In this document: positions 25,861-35,402 of the stretch, piece by piece | Numbering within the stretch: the stretch's first letter is position 1 | Layout of the letters: each line of letters begins with the position of its first letter | NCBI RefSeq assembly: GCF_000942395.1 | Contig: NZ_LN812102.1 | Span: 1,524,816-1,588,815, forward strand | From: Risungbinella massiliensis | Lineage (GTDB): Bacteria > Bacillota > Bacilli > Thermoactinomycetales > Thermoactinomycetaceae | Reading direction: 5' to 3' | DNA: 64,000 bases | Translations under genes and position numbers: made by a program | The notes under the pieces: model-generated | What the model was told of the DNA's origin: nothing | The model's input: the letters and a program-made list of their open reading frames with translations, nothing else | The model's database searches: none

Positions 25861-28455
25861 TTACAAATTCGTTTCATAAGATTGATCCATATACCTACCT
25901 ACTTCGGAAGAGACTTCACCAATTGGTCTGCATTCTGGAGAAGATTTCATTCGCTCCAGTCCCCAGTTCACTCCCCATTGAAAAGCCTCTTCTTTCTCTG
26001 CATTTCGATGGTTAGCAATATTTCCATTAGCTAGATAGACAACAGGTGGTGGACATTCCACTACAAAAGTAGAAGTGACACTCTTTTGCTTTCGCTTCAT
26101 TCGTACAGAGACTGCTACATTTCTCTCTGATAAACCTTCCAAAAACGTAGCGGGTAGATATCCACGACTAAGAGATTCAACTTTGTCGGAACCTTCTTGT
26201 TGCCCACAACTGAGAATTGCTCCGAGGTTTGCTTTCATTGCTTGGACCAAATCCTCGTTCTCAAAAGAATCTATCTCTCTGGTGATCCAGCCAATTCCAA
26301 AGTCGTATTTGCGATCCTCTGATAAAATTTTTGCAAAATAAGGAAGCTGAACTAACTGTGCTTCTTCAATCATCATCAAATGAAACTTAGACCCAGTCGT
26401 ACGTCTTTTGGCTACTCGATGATAGGAATGAACTAAATGTCCGACTGAGATCGCCAACTCATGATCATTTAGATCATAGAGATCAAACATTACAATGTGG
26501 CCTTCATTCATAAATTGCTTAATGTTCAAACTCATATCTTTTTGGAGGTAGAAACATCGCAGAATCGGATCTTGGAAAAGACGATCCATCTGTTGTAATA
26601 CTGGCTCTACTTCTATTTTGAGTTCTGATTCATCCATCTTGGTCCAAAAACGTCTTACATAAGGATCTACGCCATTTTGCAAAACCTTAGACCGAAATGC
26701 TGTATTACGGAGAAATTCATCTACCTCAAGCAAAGTGTGCTTGTGGTTATCTTCCAGTAAACTATGAATGGCCATCGACAATAGCCTTTTTGCACGAATC
26801 CATGTATCAGAGTCATCGCTCTGATAGAGAATTACTTCTGCCAATTGCTCAGCTGTCTGACTGATGGAATCATGTTCCTCAACATGTAGCAGATTTAATG
26901 CTACCGCATGAGTGGTATCGGGTGACAAGCTATAGTGATGTATTTTATCCAATGGGACTTGCTTCCCTTGACTCTCTAAATATCGCAGTCGATTTTCCAT
27001 TACCGAAATGATTTCCCGAGCTGGATCGATCAGGGTAAAGCCAGGTTGTTGGTCAGGATCTTCCACCCATGCATCCACCATGGACTGAAGCATCTCCACC
27101 GCACAACTAGATTTCCCCATCCCACTGGCTCCTGTGAGTAAGAAGTGTTTACTCAACTGTTCATATGGCAAACGCACTTCTCGAACGGCTAAAGGGTGTT
27201 TTTCTAGGCCAATCTTTACACCCTCCTGGAAATCCTCTTCTTGGATCGCAGCTTGATGTGGAAGAAGATGAGCCAAATAGCCTCTCGAATCTGTACCTAC
27301 TGGTGGCTCTTGATAAATCCAATGGTTGCTAGGTGGAAGATGAAATAGGTTCGCTAACTCATCACCTGACCATGTCATAATCGTAAATGGCCATGGATAA
27401 GGCATGGGATTACGGTCTCGTAGCGGATTCCAAAGCTTTTGTGGCCAATATCGAATTGCCCCATCATAATTGAGCGCTGTTTCTAAAGCAGTCGCAGTCG
27501 AACGACAAACAGAGATCGCATTGGGAGAATTGGACCATAACGACATACGTACTTCAAATGACAACTCTCTCCCAGTTAACCTACGAATCAAGCTAAATCG
27601 CTTTGCCTTTTCATCTGGAGTCATATCGGCAATATTCTTGTCCTTTAACTCTTCTTTCACTCGATCTGAACGTTCATCGAGCGCAGACCAGCTTGTCGGA
27701 GAGAATTGTAGATCCAAAATAGTCCCACGACGTAAGGAATTCAAAATATTACCAAGTGGGCTTTCTTTCTTTTGTTCAAAAGAAGCAAGTGGTAGCCCTT
27801 TTTTCACTCCACTTTTTAGCGTGAAATGCCCACCGGCACCCCCACTTTGAACCTGTGGAAATTGGGCTGCCTCTAATTCATGTAGTTCAGCATTTGGATA
27901 AACACTGCGAATCGTATCATAAACGCTACTCTTTTTATCACGTGGATAAGCTAAGTAGATCCCAATCTCATCCGAATCGGGTCCCATCGCAAATCGCAGG
28001 CGAAACCACGGGCTTCCAAAGCGTATACGAAATTTCCAGATTCGAAACATCCCACCAAAGGACTTTACCATTAACATTACTTTCTCTACTTCTAGCTTCG
28101 TGTCACTAGAAGGCAAAATACGTAGATATCGAACACCTCTAGCAGCTAGGTTTCGATAATAACTAATGAGTAACCACTTGCCTAACAGATAGAGCACCGT
28201 TAGTAATACTGCAATAAATAGTAGCCATAACACCACACTAACGATTGAACTTCCGGTATCGACCATCGTATCTTTGATCACATTTGCAGTCTGCTCTGTC
28301 TCATTTACCTTATCGCCCTCTAACTTTACGAGGAGATATTCACGAAGTCTGGCAAGAAGATATAATCCGCCAATCCCTAGCACACCATATAAAATGTATT
28401 TTGTAGCTTTAGCCAATTCATTATCCCCACCTTTAGGCGTTTTGAACCAACTCAT
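25861..28455 (-). CDS. Conjugation-type pumping ATPase (TcpA/VirD4-HerA-like) with two membrane helices
   Basis: An 864-residue protein. Two N-terminal membrane helices (about 18-36 and 71-92) are followed by a roughly 330-residue region and a RecA-like motor domain. Walker A is GASGMGKSS (442-450) and Walker B FHLMMIEEA (691-699). The large size and fused N-terminal region resemble the DUF87/HerA-like T4SS proteins found next to VirB4 in Gram-positive conjugation modules, and it would take the place of the coupling protein that feeds DNA or protein to the channel. It is the last gene of the leftward cluster and lies 14 bases after the VirB6-like gene. No relaxase is encoded nearby. Confidence 0.78.
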   Translation of the reverse strand: MSWFKTPKGGDNELAKATKYILYGVLGIGGLYLLARLREYLLVKLEGDKVNETEQTANVIKDTMVDTGSSIVSVVLWLLFIAVLLTVLYLLGKWLLISYYRNLAARGVRYLRILPSSDTKLEVEKVMLMVKSFGGMFRIWKFRIRFGSPWFRLRFAMGPDSDEIGIYLAYPRDKKSSVYDTIRSVYPNAELHELEAAQFPQVQSGGAGGHFTLKSGVKKGLPLASFEQKKESPLGNILNSLRRGTILDLQFSPTSWSALDERSDRVKEELKDKNIADMTPDEKAKRFSLIRRLTGRELSFEVRMSLWSNSPNAISVCRSTATALETALNYDGAIRYWPQKLWNPLRDRNPMPYPWPFTIMTWSGDELANLFHLPPSNHWIYQEPPVGTDSRGYLAHLLPHQAAIQEEDFQEGVKIGLEKHPLAVREVRLPYEQLSKHFLLTGASGMGKSSCAVEMLQSMVDAWVEDPDQQPGFTLIDPAREIISVMENRLRYLESQGKQVPLDKIHHYSLSPDTTHAVALNLLHVEEHDSISQTAEQLAEVILYQSDDSDTWIRAKRLLSMAIHSLLEDNHKHTLLEVDEFLRNTAFRSKVLQNGVDPYVRRFWTKMDESELKIEVEPVLQQMDRLFQDPILRCFYLQKDMSLNIKQFMNEGHIVMFDLYDLNDHELAISVGHLVHSYHRVAKRRTTGSKFHLMMIEEAQLVQLPYFAKILSEDRKYDFGIGWITREIDSFENEDLVQAMKANLGAILSCGQQEGSDKVESLSRGYLPATFLEGLSERNVAVSVRMKRKQKSVTSTFVVECPPPVVYLANGNIANHRNAEKEEAFQWGVNWGLERMKSSPECRPIGEVSSEVGRYMDQSYETNL

Positions 28456-28469
28456 CTAATCACCTCGTT

Positions 28470-30032
28470 TCACTGTCCTCTTGGTATGCTAGACCGAACC
28501 TTTGAAGAAGCCTTATCTACATACTCAATGAGCATTTTTCGATTGTCTTTATTATAGAAATCTGCCATCGCCGAAACCTTTCCAGCAGAGGAGTTCACAA
28601 TCCCAATCAACTCATTACGTTTCCAGAAAACACCGACTACTAAAGCGATTTGGAGGATAATAGTCCAAGCATAGCCTACATCATCAGGTGAAGCGATGCT
28701 GTAAAGCATATCCGAAATGGTTAATATAAGGCTTAACAATAATCCAAGTAAAATCTTCTTAAGCTGGTATCCAATAAAACCTTTCACCCAATTCATTGCG
28801 ACACCAGACCATGTTGGATATAGTGCCATTAAAAAAGCAAACGGAGCAAACATAGCGAAGATCACAAAGAAAAATTGGTAGACAATCATTGCCAAAGAGA
28901 TAGCTAAAAAAACTACCCCGATTACAAAATGAGCAATACAAAGCAACAATAGCATCCCTAATCGTTGGAACAATCCTTGAGATGTAAACATTATATTTGG
29001 TTCTTTATTAAGGGCACTGTTTCCGTTCTTTTCTATTAGAACAGCTTTCTCTCTTTCTGCGCTACCCACTTTTTGATTAAGAAGTTGTTCTACTGTTTTG
29101 TCATCCACTTGGGTCTTTCCATATTGGAGCATTACATAGGGATCATAAATTAAAATTTTGTATACCTTATCTGCAGTTTTCATGGAAGTAACATCTTTAC
29201 GGTACGGTTCTATCTCTTTTTTTACTGGATTTCCTTGGTTCACATCTGCAATATTGGTATTTGGACCACTGCTAATCGTTCTACTATTTTCTCCCGCTAC
29301 ACTTCCAATACTTAATCCCACACCTAACAATTCTTGGCTTATATCACTACTTGTTTTGTTGAGATATTTCATGATGCCTGAAGAGTTTGCAAAAAATGTG
29401 AATGCAACCATCATGATAAAAACAGTGGAGATTATCGCTGACCACGCACTGGTTGTATCTTTTTTATATAATCCTTTGTAGGCAATCCATGCCCCTGCAC
29501 AAATAATAGTAAGTACTAGAAAGTTACCCCATATCCCTGTATTTCCAATACCACTACCGTTAAATCCAGCAATTCCTTGTATTACTACCTCCACTTGATC
29601 CGCCATAATATTAACGATATCTAGCGAAAAAGCCTGTTCAACCGCCAAAATCACCATAAAATCCCAGACCAAAAGAGCTTGCCAGATCAGATTCATCAAT
29701 CCATGCAATAATACATACGCAGAATCAGTAAATGCATCTAATCCAATATCCCATGTTGATCTTTCTTGCACTAACATCTCCAGAGAGTATCTACTAGGAG
29801 TGTATTTACTAAATTCGGGTGTATAGTCATTATCTTTCGCTTTTTCAATTCGATCATTTGGAAATACAACCAATATATCTGTTAATAAGTTAAACCCTGC
29901 TTTTTCTTCGGTGGGGGCTGGGTTAGGTGATGGCGGGGTAGCTGGTGGGTCTTCGGCTGCAGCTGAGCTACCTAAACTAAAGAAACAGACCAGAATGACC
30001 AAAACAGTCACCCAGCTTTTTGTTTTCAACAT
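28470..30032 (-). CDS. VirB6/TrbL-like polytopic secretion-channel protein
   Basis: A 520-residue protein with a signal-like N-terminus (1-26, ending SSAAAED), a Pro-rich linker, then about seven membrane helices, with a large extracytoplasmic loop at roughly 225-350. ConG of ICEBs1 and VirB6/TrbL have the same order of features and form the membrane channel. AGGAG is upstream of the ATG. It is located between the VirB4 and pump ATPase genes, with short gaps (23 and 14 bases), as expected for one transcript. Confidence 0.75.
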   Translation of the reverse strand: MLKTKSWVTVLVILVCFFSLGSSAAAEDPPATPPSPNPAPTEEKAGFNLLTDILVVFPNDRIEKAKDNDYTPEFSKYTPSRYSLEMLVQERSTWDIGLDAFTDSAYVLLHGLMNLIWQALLVWDFMVILAVEQAFSLDIVNIMADQVEVVIQGIAGFNGSGIGNTGIWGNFLVLTIICAGAWIAYKGLYKKDTTSAWSAIISTVFIMMVAFTFFANSSGIMKYLNKTSSDISQELLGVGLSIGSVAGENSRTISSGPNTNIADVNQGNPVKKEIEPYRKDVTSMKTADKVYKILIYDPYVMLQYGKTQVDDKTVEQLLNQKVGSAEREKAVLIEKNGNSALNKEPNIMFTSQGLFQRLGMLLLLCIAHFVIGVVFLAISLAMIVYQFFFVIFAMFAPFAFLMALYPTWSGVAMNWVKGFIGYQLKKILLGLLLSLILTISDMLYSIASPDDVGYAWTIILQIALVVGVFWKRNELIGIVNSSAGKVSAMADFYNKDNRKMLIEYVDKASSKVRSSIPRGQ

Positions 30033-30055
30033 AGCATTTTGACTCCTTTACTCCG

Positions 30056-32542
30056 CTATGGGGCGACGATAGTATGTTCTTCTCGCCCTTTGTTTGATTT
30101 AGACTGTCCTGGTCTTGTATCGAACGCTTGGAAAAGCCGTTTTTCCACAACTCTGATTTCTAATTCATTTACTCGTTTTTCTAAATCGGACATAAGGCAG
30201 ATCCCAGTTGGTAGATTGCGGATTCGGTCTACGTTCATCTCGGTAGCTTCAATCCCTAATATCTGACAAGCTGCTTCTGCTTCCTTTTGATCTCGGCAAC
30301 GGAAGACAAACCGACATCCTAGGTTCGAGCGAATCTCTTCACCTAACATATCTTTGGCATTTTGACTAACTAGATAAATGGCAGAGTTTTTACTACGTCC
30401 GGTACGTACTAGTTCTTCTAGTACGGCTCTACCTTCCCTAACTTTGGCTAAGCGCCATGACTCGTCAAAGAGTACCATTTTGAACTCATCAGAAGATTGA
30501 TTAGAAAACCGCCTTGAAAAGTCGGAGATTGCCATAAGAATCGCGATCCCCATTCGACCGAAATCTGTTTGGCTCTCATCAGGTAATTGCAAATCTTCTA
30601 CTTGTAGGATGGTGAGCGGTTTGGAGAGATCAATTGCCTCTTGCGAACCATCTCCAAATAAAAGTTGTCCTTGTCCAGAAGTAGCTAAATAACTTAGGAC
30701 ATCAATAATCTCCTCGAGACTATCTTTGCGTTTAGCGGGAAGATCCTTCACCACTTCAATTAAATGTAGCAATACTGCTGTCATAGAGGCATTCTCATTC
30801 TGAATGACATGATCCACTGCTTTTCCAATTGCGATGGCTTCATATGTACCATCAGAGGCTCGTGCTAAAAATTGAAGTATTTTTTTGGCAGTCTCTCCTG
30901 CGGAAGTTAACTCTGAAGTATTTTTCGCACCCATCAAAGGATCTAACTTACCTCTGTCTTCAAGAGAAGCTCGCAAAGTCACAATGTTGGTGTATGGTTT
31001 CAACTCTGGAAGATGATCTGGCCAATGGCCCCGCTCATCTTTTGGATCAAAAATAAGGACTCTGGCACCATTTAACAAAGCTTGATAAGTAAATAAATTG
31101 GCTCCTAAAGACTTCCCTGCACCTAAAGAACCAATAAAAGCAGCAGAAGCGGTAGTACTGAGACGCTCGTCTTTAGGACCTCGGTCATGTTGAAAAAAGA
31201 CTGGTAAATTTTGCGACATGCCAATAAAGCTTCCATAGCCATCTCCCAGCTGACGTGTTGCCCCTACCATACTAGCTGCAACAGCTGTTGGATCCATATG
31301 ATGAATGTAATCGGTAATGAGTCGTTTGGAGCCTGGTATAAACTCGTTAAATCCCCTCCATTGATCGCCATACGGAATCTCGATCTGGATCAACATATCT
31401 GCATATAGGTCTTTAACCAATTGAATACGCAAGTCCAATTCATCTGAAGTAGAAGCGGATACACAGAGTACAATGGAACTGATAAGAAGCGGAAACTTGT
31501 CCGTACGAAGATTATTTTCCAATTCCAAGGCTTCCTGCTTGCTATTTAGGATATGGAAGGAAGTATCTTCCCCACTTTCTGTGGCATGCTCATCTTCTGC
31601 TTTTAATTCTTTCTTTTTATTCATTACTTGTTTGAGTGCTTTGCGATAACCAAGCGTTTCTGTTCGTAGCGTTGCTTCTACAGGAAAAGAGAGCCTCTGC
31701 AAATTGTATAACCACTCAATACCTGGAAATGGGGCTTTGTCTGGAATATGAGAGATGGTGAGAAATGCCATATGCCCCTTACGGCTTCGACCATTGACGA
31801 ATTGTTCTACGATTAATCTGCGACCACTAGAATCATCAAATTTCCCCTCTGTAAGGTTCAAGATATCCCTAGTAGGCCGTATCGCATTCTTCTGTCCCAC
31901 TTCTACGGGAATCGTTTTGGGACGCCATTGATGCCTTCTGGGAGTCTCGCTGATTCCCCGGTAAAATCCACGGCGAATGAGCCATTCCATATCAGAAGAA
32001 TCTACACGTCTCACTCGTAAATAGCCATTCATTCGTGATTGAATCATCTCTTCTTGGACTTGGTACGCATGAATCTCTTCTTCTAAAATTTCGGGAGCAT
32101 CTGTGCCAGATTGGTCATGTAAATACCGTTTAAAATCTCTCCAAGCATACTGGATCTCTCGCCAGAAGTTCCCTTTTGGTGACGTATCTTTCAACTCTAC
32201 ACCAATAAAGAAGCGATGCTGGTACAGCTCTCTTCCTCTCAGATGATTGAGGCTCGCTTCGATATGCTGTTCTCCTACTTCTAATAAACGGCTAGATAAT
32301 CTATTTTTCATTGCAATCTTATAATCTTCTAAACTTGCATAGTCTGGTACCATCAAGAGATGTGTTGGTAAGTTAATATTCCAATAAAAAGCCTCCAAAT
32401 TACTATGGAGGCTTAATTGATCATCCAATGACCGAAAATCATAGTTGTAAGTTTGAATTTCATAATATGCAGAGACAGAGCCACCCACATGAAATATGAG
32501 ATTGTCTTCAAAATACTTGATTGGAAATGTTACTTTGCTCAT
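30056..32542 (-). CDS. VirB4-family conjugation ATPase (ConE-like)
   Basis: An 828-residue ATPase with the TraC/VirB4 N-terminal domain and a C-terminal motor. Walker A is GSLGAGKSL (471-479), Walker B FKMVLFDES (687-695), and VSQNAKDML gives the expected Q-containing motif. In Gram-positive elements this protein (ConE, TcpF) energises the translocation channel. Its ATG overlaps the stop of the TcpE gene by four bases, so translation is coupled. The FDPKDERGHW loop after the Walker A helix is a hallmark of the family. Confidence 0.88.
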   Translation of the reverse strand: MSKVTFPIKYFEDNLIFHVGGSVSAYYEIQTYNYDFRSLDDQLSLHSNLEAFYWNINLPTHLLMVPDYASLEDYKIAMKNRLSSRLLEVGEQHIEASLNHLRGRELYQHRFFIGVELKDTSPKGNFWREIQYAWRDFKRYLHDQSGTDAPEILEEEIHAYQVQEEMIQSRMNGYLRVRRVDSSDMEWLIRRGFYRGISETPRRHQWRPKTIPVEVGQKNAIRPTRDILNLTEGKFDDSSGRRLIVEQFVNGRSRKGHMAFLTISHIPDKAPFPGIEWLYNLQRLSFPVEATLRTETLGYRKALKQVMNKKKELKAEDEHATESGEDTSFHILNSKQEALELENNLRTDKFPLLISSIVLCVSASTSDELDLRIQLVKDLYADMLIQIEIPYGDQWRGFNEFIPGSKRLITDYIHHMDPTAVAASMVGATRQLGDGYGSFIGMSQNLPVFFQHDRGPKDERLSTTASAAFIGSLGAGKSLGANLFTYQALLNGARVLIFDPKDERGHWPDHLPELKPYTNIVTLRASLEDRGKLDPLMGAKNTSELTSAGETAKKILQFLARASDGTYEAIAIGKAVDHVIQNENASMTAVLLHLIEVVKDLPAKRKDSLEEIIDVLSYLATSGQGQLLFGDGSQEAIDLSKPLTILQVEDLQLPDESQTDFGRMGIAILMAISDFSRRFSNQSSDEFKMVLFDESWRLAKVREGRAVLEELVRTGRSKNSAIYLVSQNAKDMLGEEIRSNLGCRFVFRCRDQKEAEAACQILGIEATEMNVDRIRNLPTGICLMSDLEKRVNELEIRVVEKRLFQAFDTRPGQSKSNKGREEHTIVAP

Positions 32543-32940
32543 CTGCTCTCCCCTCCGCTGTTCTTGTGTCGATAGGCAACGATCCCATCATATTGATAGA
32601 CCGATTCTTTTTTAGGTGTTATTTTTTGATATCGAGCAAACCGATGATTGGAGAAACGATGTTCCAAATAACATAAGATAAAACGGTGTGGCGCTTTTCC
32701 ATCTAATGTCTTTCTCGTAAAAAACCAAGCAACTAATGCCGGAATGGCAATAAACTTGATCAGAAAATATTCCACTAGGCTAAATGGTGGCACTTTGTTA
32801 AGTAGAATCATCACAAAAAGAGTACCTGTGAAAAAAGCTAGTTCTCGGTATGAAATCGGAATTGGCAGATGGATTCCTTGAATAGAATAGACTGTTTTTT
32901 CTATTCGAAAGACCTGATTATATACTCGGATCTGTTTCAT
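32539..32940 (-). CDS. TcpE-family conjugal transfer membrane protein (ConD-like)
   Basis: A 133-residue protein with two membrane helices at about 32-70, typical of TcpE/ConD of Clostridium pCW3 and ICEBs1. It is usually encoded directly upstream of the VirB4 gene, as here, with ATGA overlaps at both ends (with the 84-residue protein upstream and VirB4 downstream). The protein probably docks VirB4 at the membrane. Confidence 0.8.
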   Translation of the reverse strand: MKQIRVYNQVFRIEKTVYSIQGIHLPIPISYRELAFFTGTLFVMILLNKVPPFSLVEYFLIKFIAIPALVAWFFTRKTLDGKAPHRFILCYLEHRFSNHRFARYQKITPKKESVYQYDGIVAYRHKNSGGESR

Positions 32941-33191
32941 TCTAGATAAGCTTCAAAGAGCCAACTGAAGCCATTGGATCCAAGATTGGTAACTAATTGA
33001 GGATTAAAGATAAAGACACTGACTAACATAGCGAATAGGGCAAATCCTATAAACGCGGTAAAAGCTTTCTTATAAAACAATGTTACAGTTGTTATAACAA
33101 TCAACAAAAAGAAAATTGCCTTAATCTCGGTACTGACTGCCTCTTGCAATTTTTGCCCTGGGCCAGTCGCTAGAAAAAGAAGTTGTTCCAT
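32937..33191 (-). CDS. Small conjugation-cluster membrane protein (ConC/TcpD-like)
   Basis: An 84-residue protein with two to three hydrophobic segments (about 26-40, 42-62). Small two-helix proteins of this size (TcpD, ConC) occur in the same place in related clusters, but sequence similarity is not obvious by eye, so the assignment rests on size, topology and position. Its stop overlaps the TcpE start by four bases. Confidence 0.65.
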   Translation of the reverse strand: MEQLLFLATGPGQKLQEAVSTEIKAIFFLLIVITTVTLFYKKAFTAFIGFALFAMLVSVFIFNPQLVTNLGSNGFSWLFEAYLE

Positions 33192-33195
33192 TTAC

Positions 33196-34095
33196 CTATA
33201 CCTCCCCTTGTCGAATCTGTGTCACATACCAACGGTCGCCTTCTTGCAAAAGACCCAATTTGTATCGCACAGTAGATTCAAATCCGCTATTTTTATCTTT
33301 TAGTGTTACATCACCATATGCGACAAAACCACTTTCCTGTTTCAATACTTTTAAATTTCTCATCTCTACAAACTGGAATCGATTTTCGTATCCAGTAATC
33401 GGTTCCTTTGATCGAACAAAATAATTTAGCTCTTCGACTTTACCTGTAAAATAATTCTCCCAAAAAGAACCTAAGAACTGATCTACCTTAAGTCGAACCT
33501 CTTCTGTGACCACTTCCCCTTTAGGTGCCTCTTCCTTTTGGGCATTTAGAGGTCCTCCAACAGGCATACTAACAAAATATGGTTTATCGACTACTCGATA
33601 GGAGCTACCAGATCGCATAATAGGTATCACCAACTGGTAAACAGCACGTTTTTTGTCATTTGAATTTTCTACATTTGTGAGTGTTAACTCTGCTTGCACT
33701 GTTACTTCCTTAACTCCCTTTGCTCCTTCTCGGTCTTGGATCTTCCAAACATTGACCGCATCTACCAATGAATGATAGTCGGCTGCATCGGTGTCTAAAC
33801 CACCTTCTACATCGATATTGGAAGCCAGGTAGTCTTTTAACCTTTCTTTTCTGGAATCCGCACTTCCTACATTCCACCATAAAAATTCTCTAGTAAATCT
33901 CTCCGCAAAAGTGCTCTCACTCCATACATCGGGATTATTACTGTTTGTGACCTGCTGGCTGGCTACAGGAGTTTGTTTCAAAAAAGTTGGGATAAGACCC
34001 AATTGAATTGCCCAAACAATCGTGGTGCTTAGTGCGGTATAACTAAGTAGAGTCCAAAATAGTATGCGAAACAGCTTCCGCTTGGACGGTGACAT
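33196..34095 (-). CDS. TcpC-family conjugal transfer protein (VirB8-like, ConB-like)
   Basis: A 299-residue protein with one N-terminal membrane helix (about 12-34) and two NTF2-like domains outside the membrane (roughly 70-175 and 200-299), as in TcpC of pCW3 and ConB of ICEBs1, the structural equivalents of VirB8. Markers are the EFLWWNVG segment, YRVVDKPYFVSMPVGGP, and the end GDRWYVTQIRQG. It would form the periplasm-side scaffold of the channel. A strong GGAGGAGAGGAG precedes the ATG. It starts 13 bases after the sortase stop codon. Confidence 0.85.
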   Translation of the reverse strand: MSPSKRKLFRILFWTLLSYTALSTTIVWAIQLGLIPTFLKQTPVASQQVTNSNNPDVWSESTFAERFTREFLWWNVGSADSRKERLKDYLASNIDVEGGLDTDAADYHSLVDAVNVWKIQDREGAKGVKEVTVQAELTLTNVENSNDKKRAVYQLVIPIMRSGSSYRVVDKPYFVSMPVGGPLNAQKEEAPKGEVVTEEVRLKVDQFLGSFWENYFTGKVEELNYFVRSKEPITGYENRFQFVEMRNLKVLKQESGFVAYGDVTLKDKNSGFESTVRYKLGLLQEGDRWYVTQIRQGEV

Positions 34096-34108
34096 GGCTC
34101 CTCTCCTC

Positions 34109-34729
34109 CTAGATCCTCTGTTTCAATTCCGCCTGCATAATGTACCGTTGCGGAGCTGGACCTATATAACGAAATGGATAACACGTGGTAACTGTAAGAA
34201 TCGGTTTGTCGTGTGAAACAATCACAGTGCGATCATCTTCATCTGTTATCCACATCTTACGAATCACATAGATAAATGTCCCTTGACTGGTCTGAACATG
34301 GAATTCGTCTCCTTCTTGCATCTGGCCCATCTCTCGGAAAACAGTGTCTCGATGTCCGGATAAGACTGTATTATCTGGTTCCCCTGGTAGGACACTACCT
34401 GAAAAATGGCCTACTCCTTTCTCTAATTCCTCTTCATTAGTACCCTCGATAATAGGTAGAACCGCTTTTAATCTCGGAATATACAGATCAGCAAAGTGTT
34501 CTCCTTTTTTGGGATGAGCTTCCTGTGGATAAATAACCCACTGCTCACCAGAAGTGTGGGAATTACCCGTTGGAATAGTTTGTTCTTGTTGTTTGGTTTG
34601 ATGAGAAACAGGTGGAACTTCTATTGTTTGAACGAGTGTTGCTTGTTGATAGTAGGAAACGAGAGAATAACTAGCGTATCCAGTTCCCCCAATCACCAAG
34701 CAAAGCGCAATCATCTTATCCCATTTCAT
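34109..34729 (-). CDS. Class D sortase
   Basis: A 206-residue membrane-anchored transpeptidase. One N-terminal helix lies at about 6-26, and the sortase barrel follows with catalytic H126 (LSGHRDT), C183 (VTTCYP) and R195 (PAPQRY). The LPGEPDNTVLSGHRDTVFREM segment is typical of class D (Bacillus YhcS, B. anthracis SrtC type), which prefer LPxTA-like signals. The upstream gene codes for a protein with LPDTAG, so it is the likely substrate. ATG 34729 lies inside the end of that gene, with AAGGA nine bases before it. A GTG two codons upstream is also possible. It is encoded inside the secretion cluster. Confidence 0.85.
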   Translation of the reverse strand: MKWDKMIALCLVIGGTGYASYSLVSYYQQATLVQTIEVPPVSHQTKQQEQTIPTGNSHTSGEQWVIYPQEAHPKKGEHFADLYIPRLKAVLPIIEGTNEEELEKGVGHFSGSVLPGEPDNTVLSGHRDTVFREMGQMQEGDEFHVQTSQGTFIYVIRKMWITDEDDRTVIVSHDKPILTVTTCYPFRYIGPAPQRYIMQAELKQRI

Positions 34730-35402
34730 TGACACTTTTCCTTTTTCTAGTTGCTAAATACGCTCCTGCTGTCAAGGCTACACCAACGCTTCCCATTGCG
34801 GTGGTTAAATCATTCCCAGCTGTGTCTGGTAGCTCTGCCCCCTGAACCGTCTTGGGTTTAGGAGCAACCTTCTGTTTTTCCAAGGAAGTTGTCGTTTTTG
34901 TCGATTTTTGCTCCGTTTGTTCTTTCCCAAGATTCGACTTTTTACTAGGTTTTTCCTTTTTTGTCGTCTCCTGTTTCGCCTTTGGTTCTAGTTGAATTTT
35001 AGACGGATTTTGGATTGGTTCATCTGGTGGAACGTGATCCATTGGTATATCTTCTGACGAAGGGGTAGATGGATTCTGTTTGGGTGCTAAATCTGGAGTT
35101 GATTCACTATTAGAAGAGTTACTAAACGGCTCATCTGGAGGCATATTATTTTTTACCGGGATCTCTTCTTTTGAAACACTGGTTACTTTAGTAGAATCGG
35201 TTTGTGCTGACGCATTTGCTTGAGCCGCCCCCACCCCCGCTGTAATCCCTGTCAAAAGGCAAAAGGACAAGACTGCTTTATTAGATATCTGTCCAGCTTC
35301 TAAATTTTTTTTCCTCTTGTATTTAGTGGATGGTAACTCTAGCAGCTCTTCCTCTTTTGTTTCAAATGCACCAAGAAGAATCTCTGGATCTTGTTTCATC
35401 AT
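34716..35402 (-). CDS. LPDTA-type cell-wall-anchored surface protein
   Basis: A 228-residue surface protein. A hydrophobic signal-type segment lies at about 42-66 after a charged N-terminus. A disordered, Lys/Ser/Thr/Pro-rich stalk follows, with PPDEP twice. The sorting signal at the C-terminus is ELPDTAGND (LPDTAG at 191-196), then a hydrophobic helix and an RKRKS tail. The adjacent class D sortase should cut between T and A and attach it to cell-wall peptidoglycan. No globular domain is seen, so it may be a stalk, spacer or adhesin. GGAGGG is close to the ATG. The 3' end overlaps the sortase gene by about 14 bases. Confidence 0.85.
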   Translation of the reverse strand: MMKQDPEILLGAFETKEEELLELPSTKYKRKKNLEAGQISNKAVLSFCLLTGITAGVGAAQANASAQTDSTKVTSVSKEEIPVKNNMPPDEPFSNSSNSESTPDLAPKQNPSTPSSEDIPMDHVPPDEPIQNPSKIQLEPKAKQETTKKEKPSKKSNLGKEQTEQKSTKTTTSLEKQKVAPKPKTVQGAELPDTAGNDLTTAMGSVGVALTAGAYLATRKRKSVNEMG

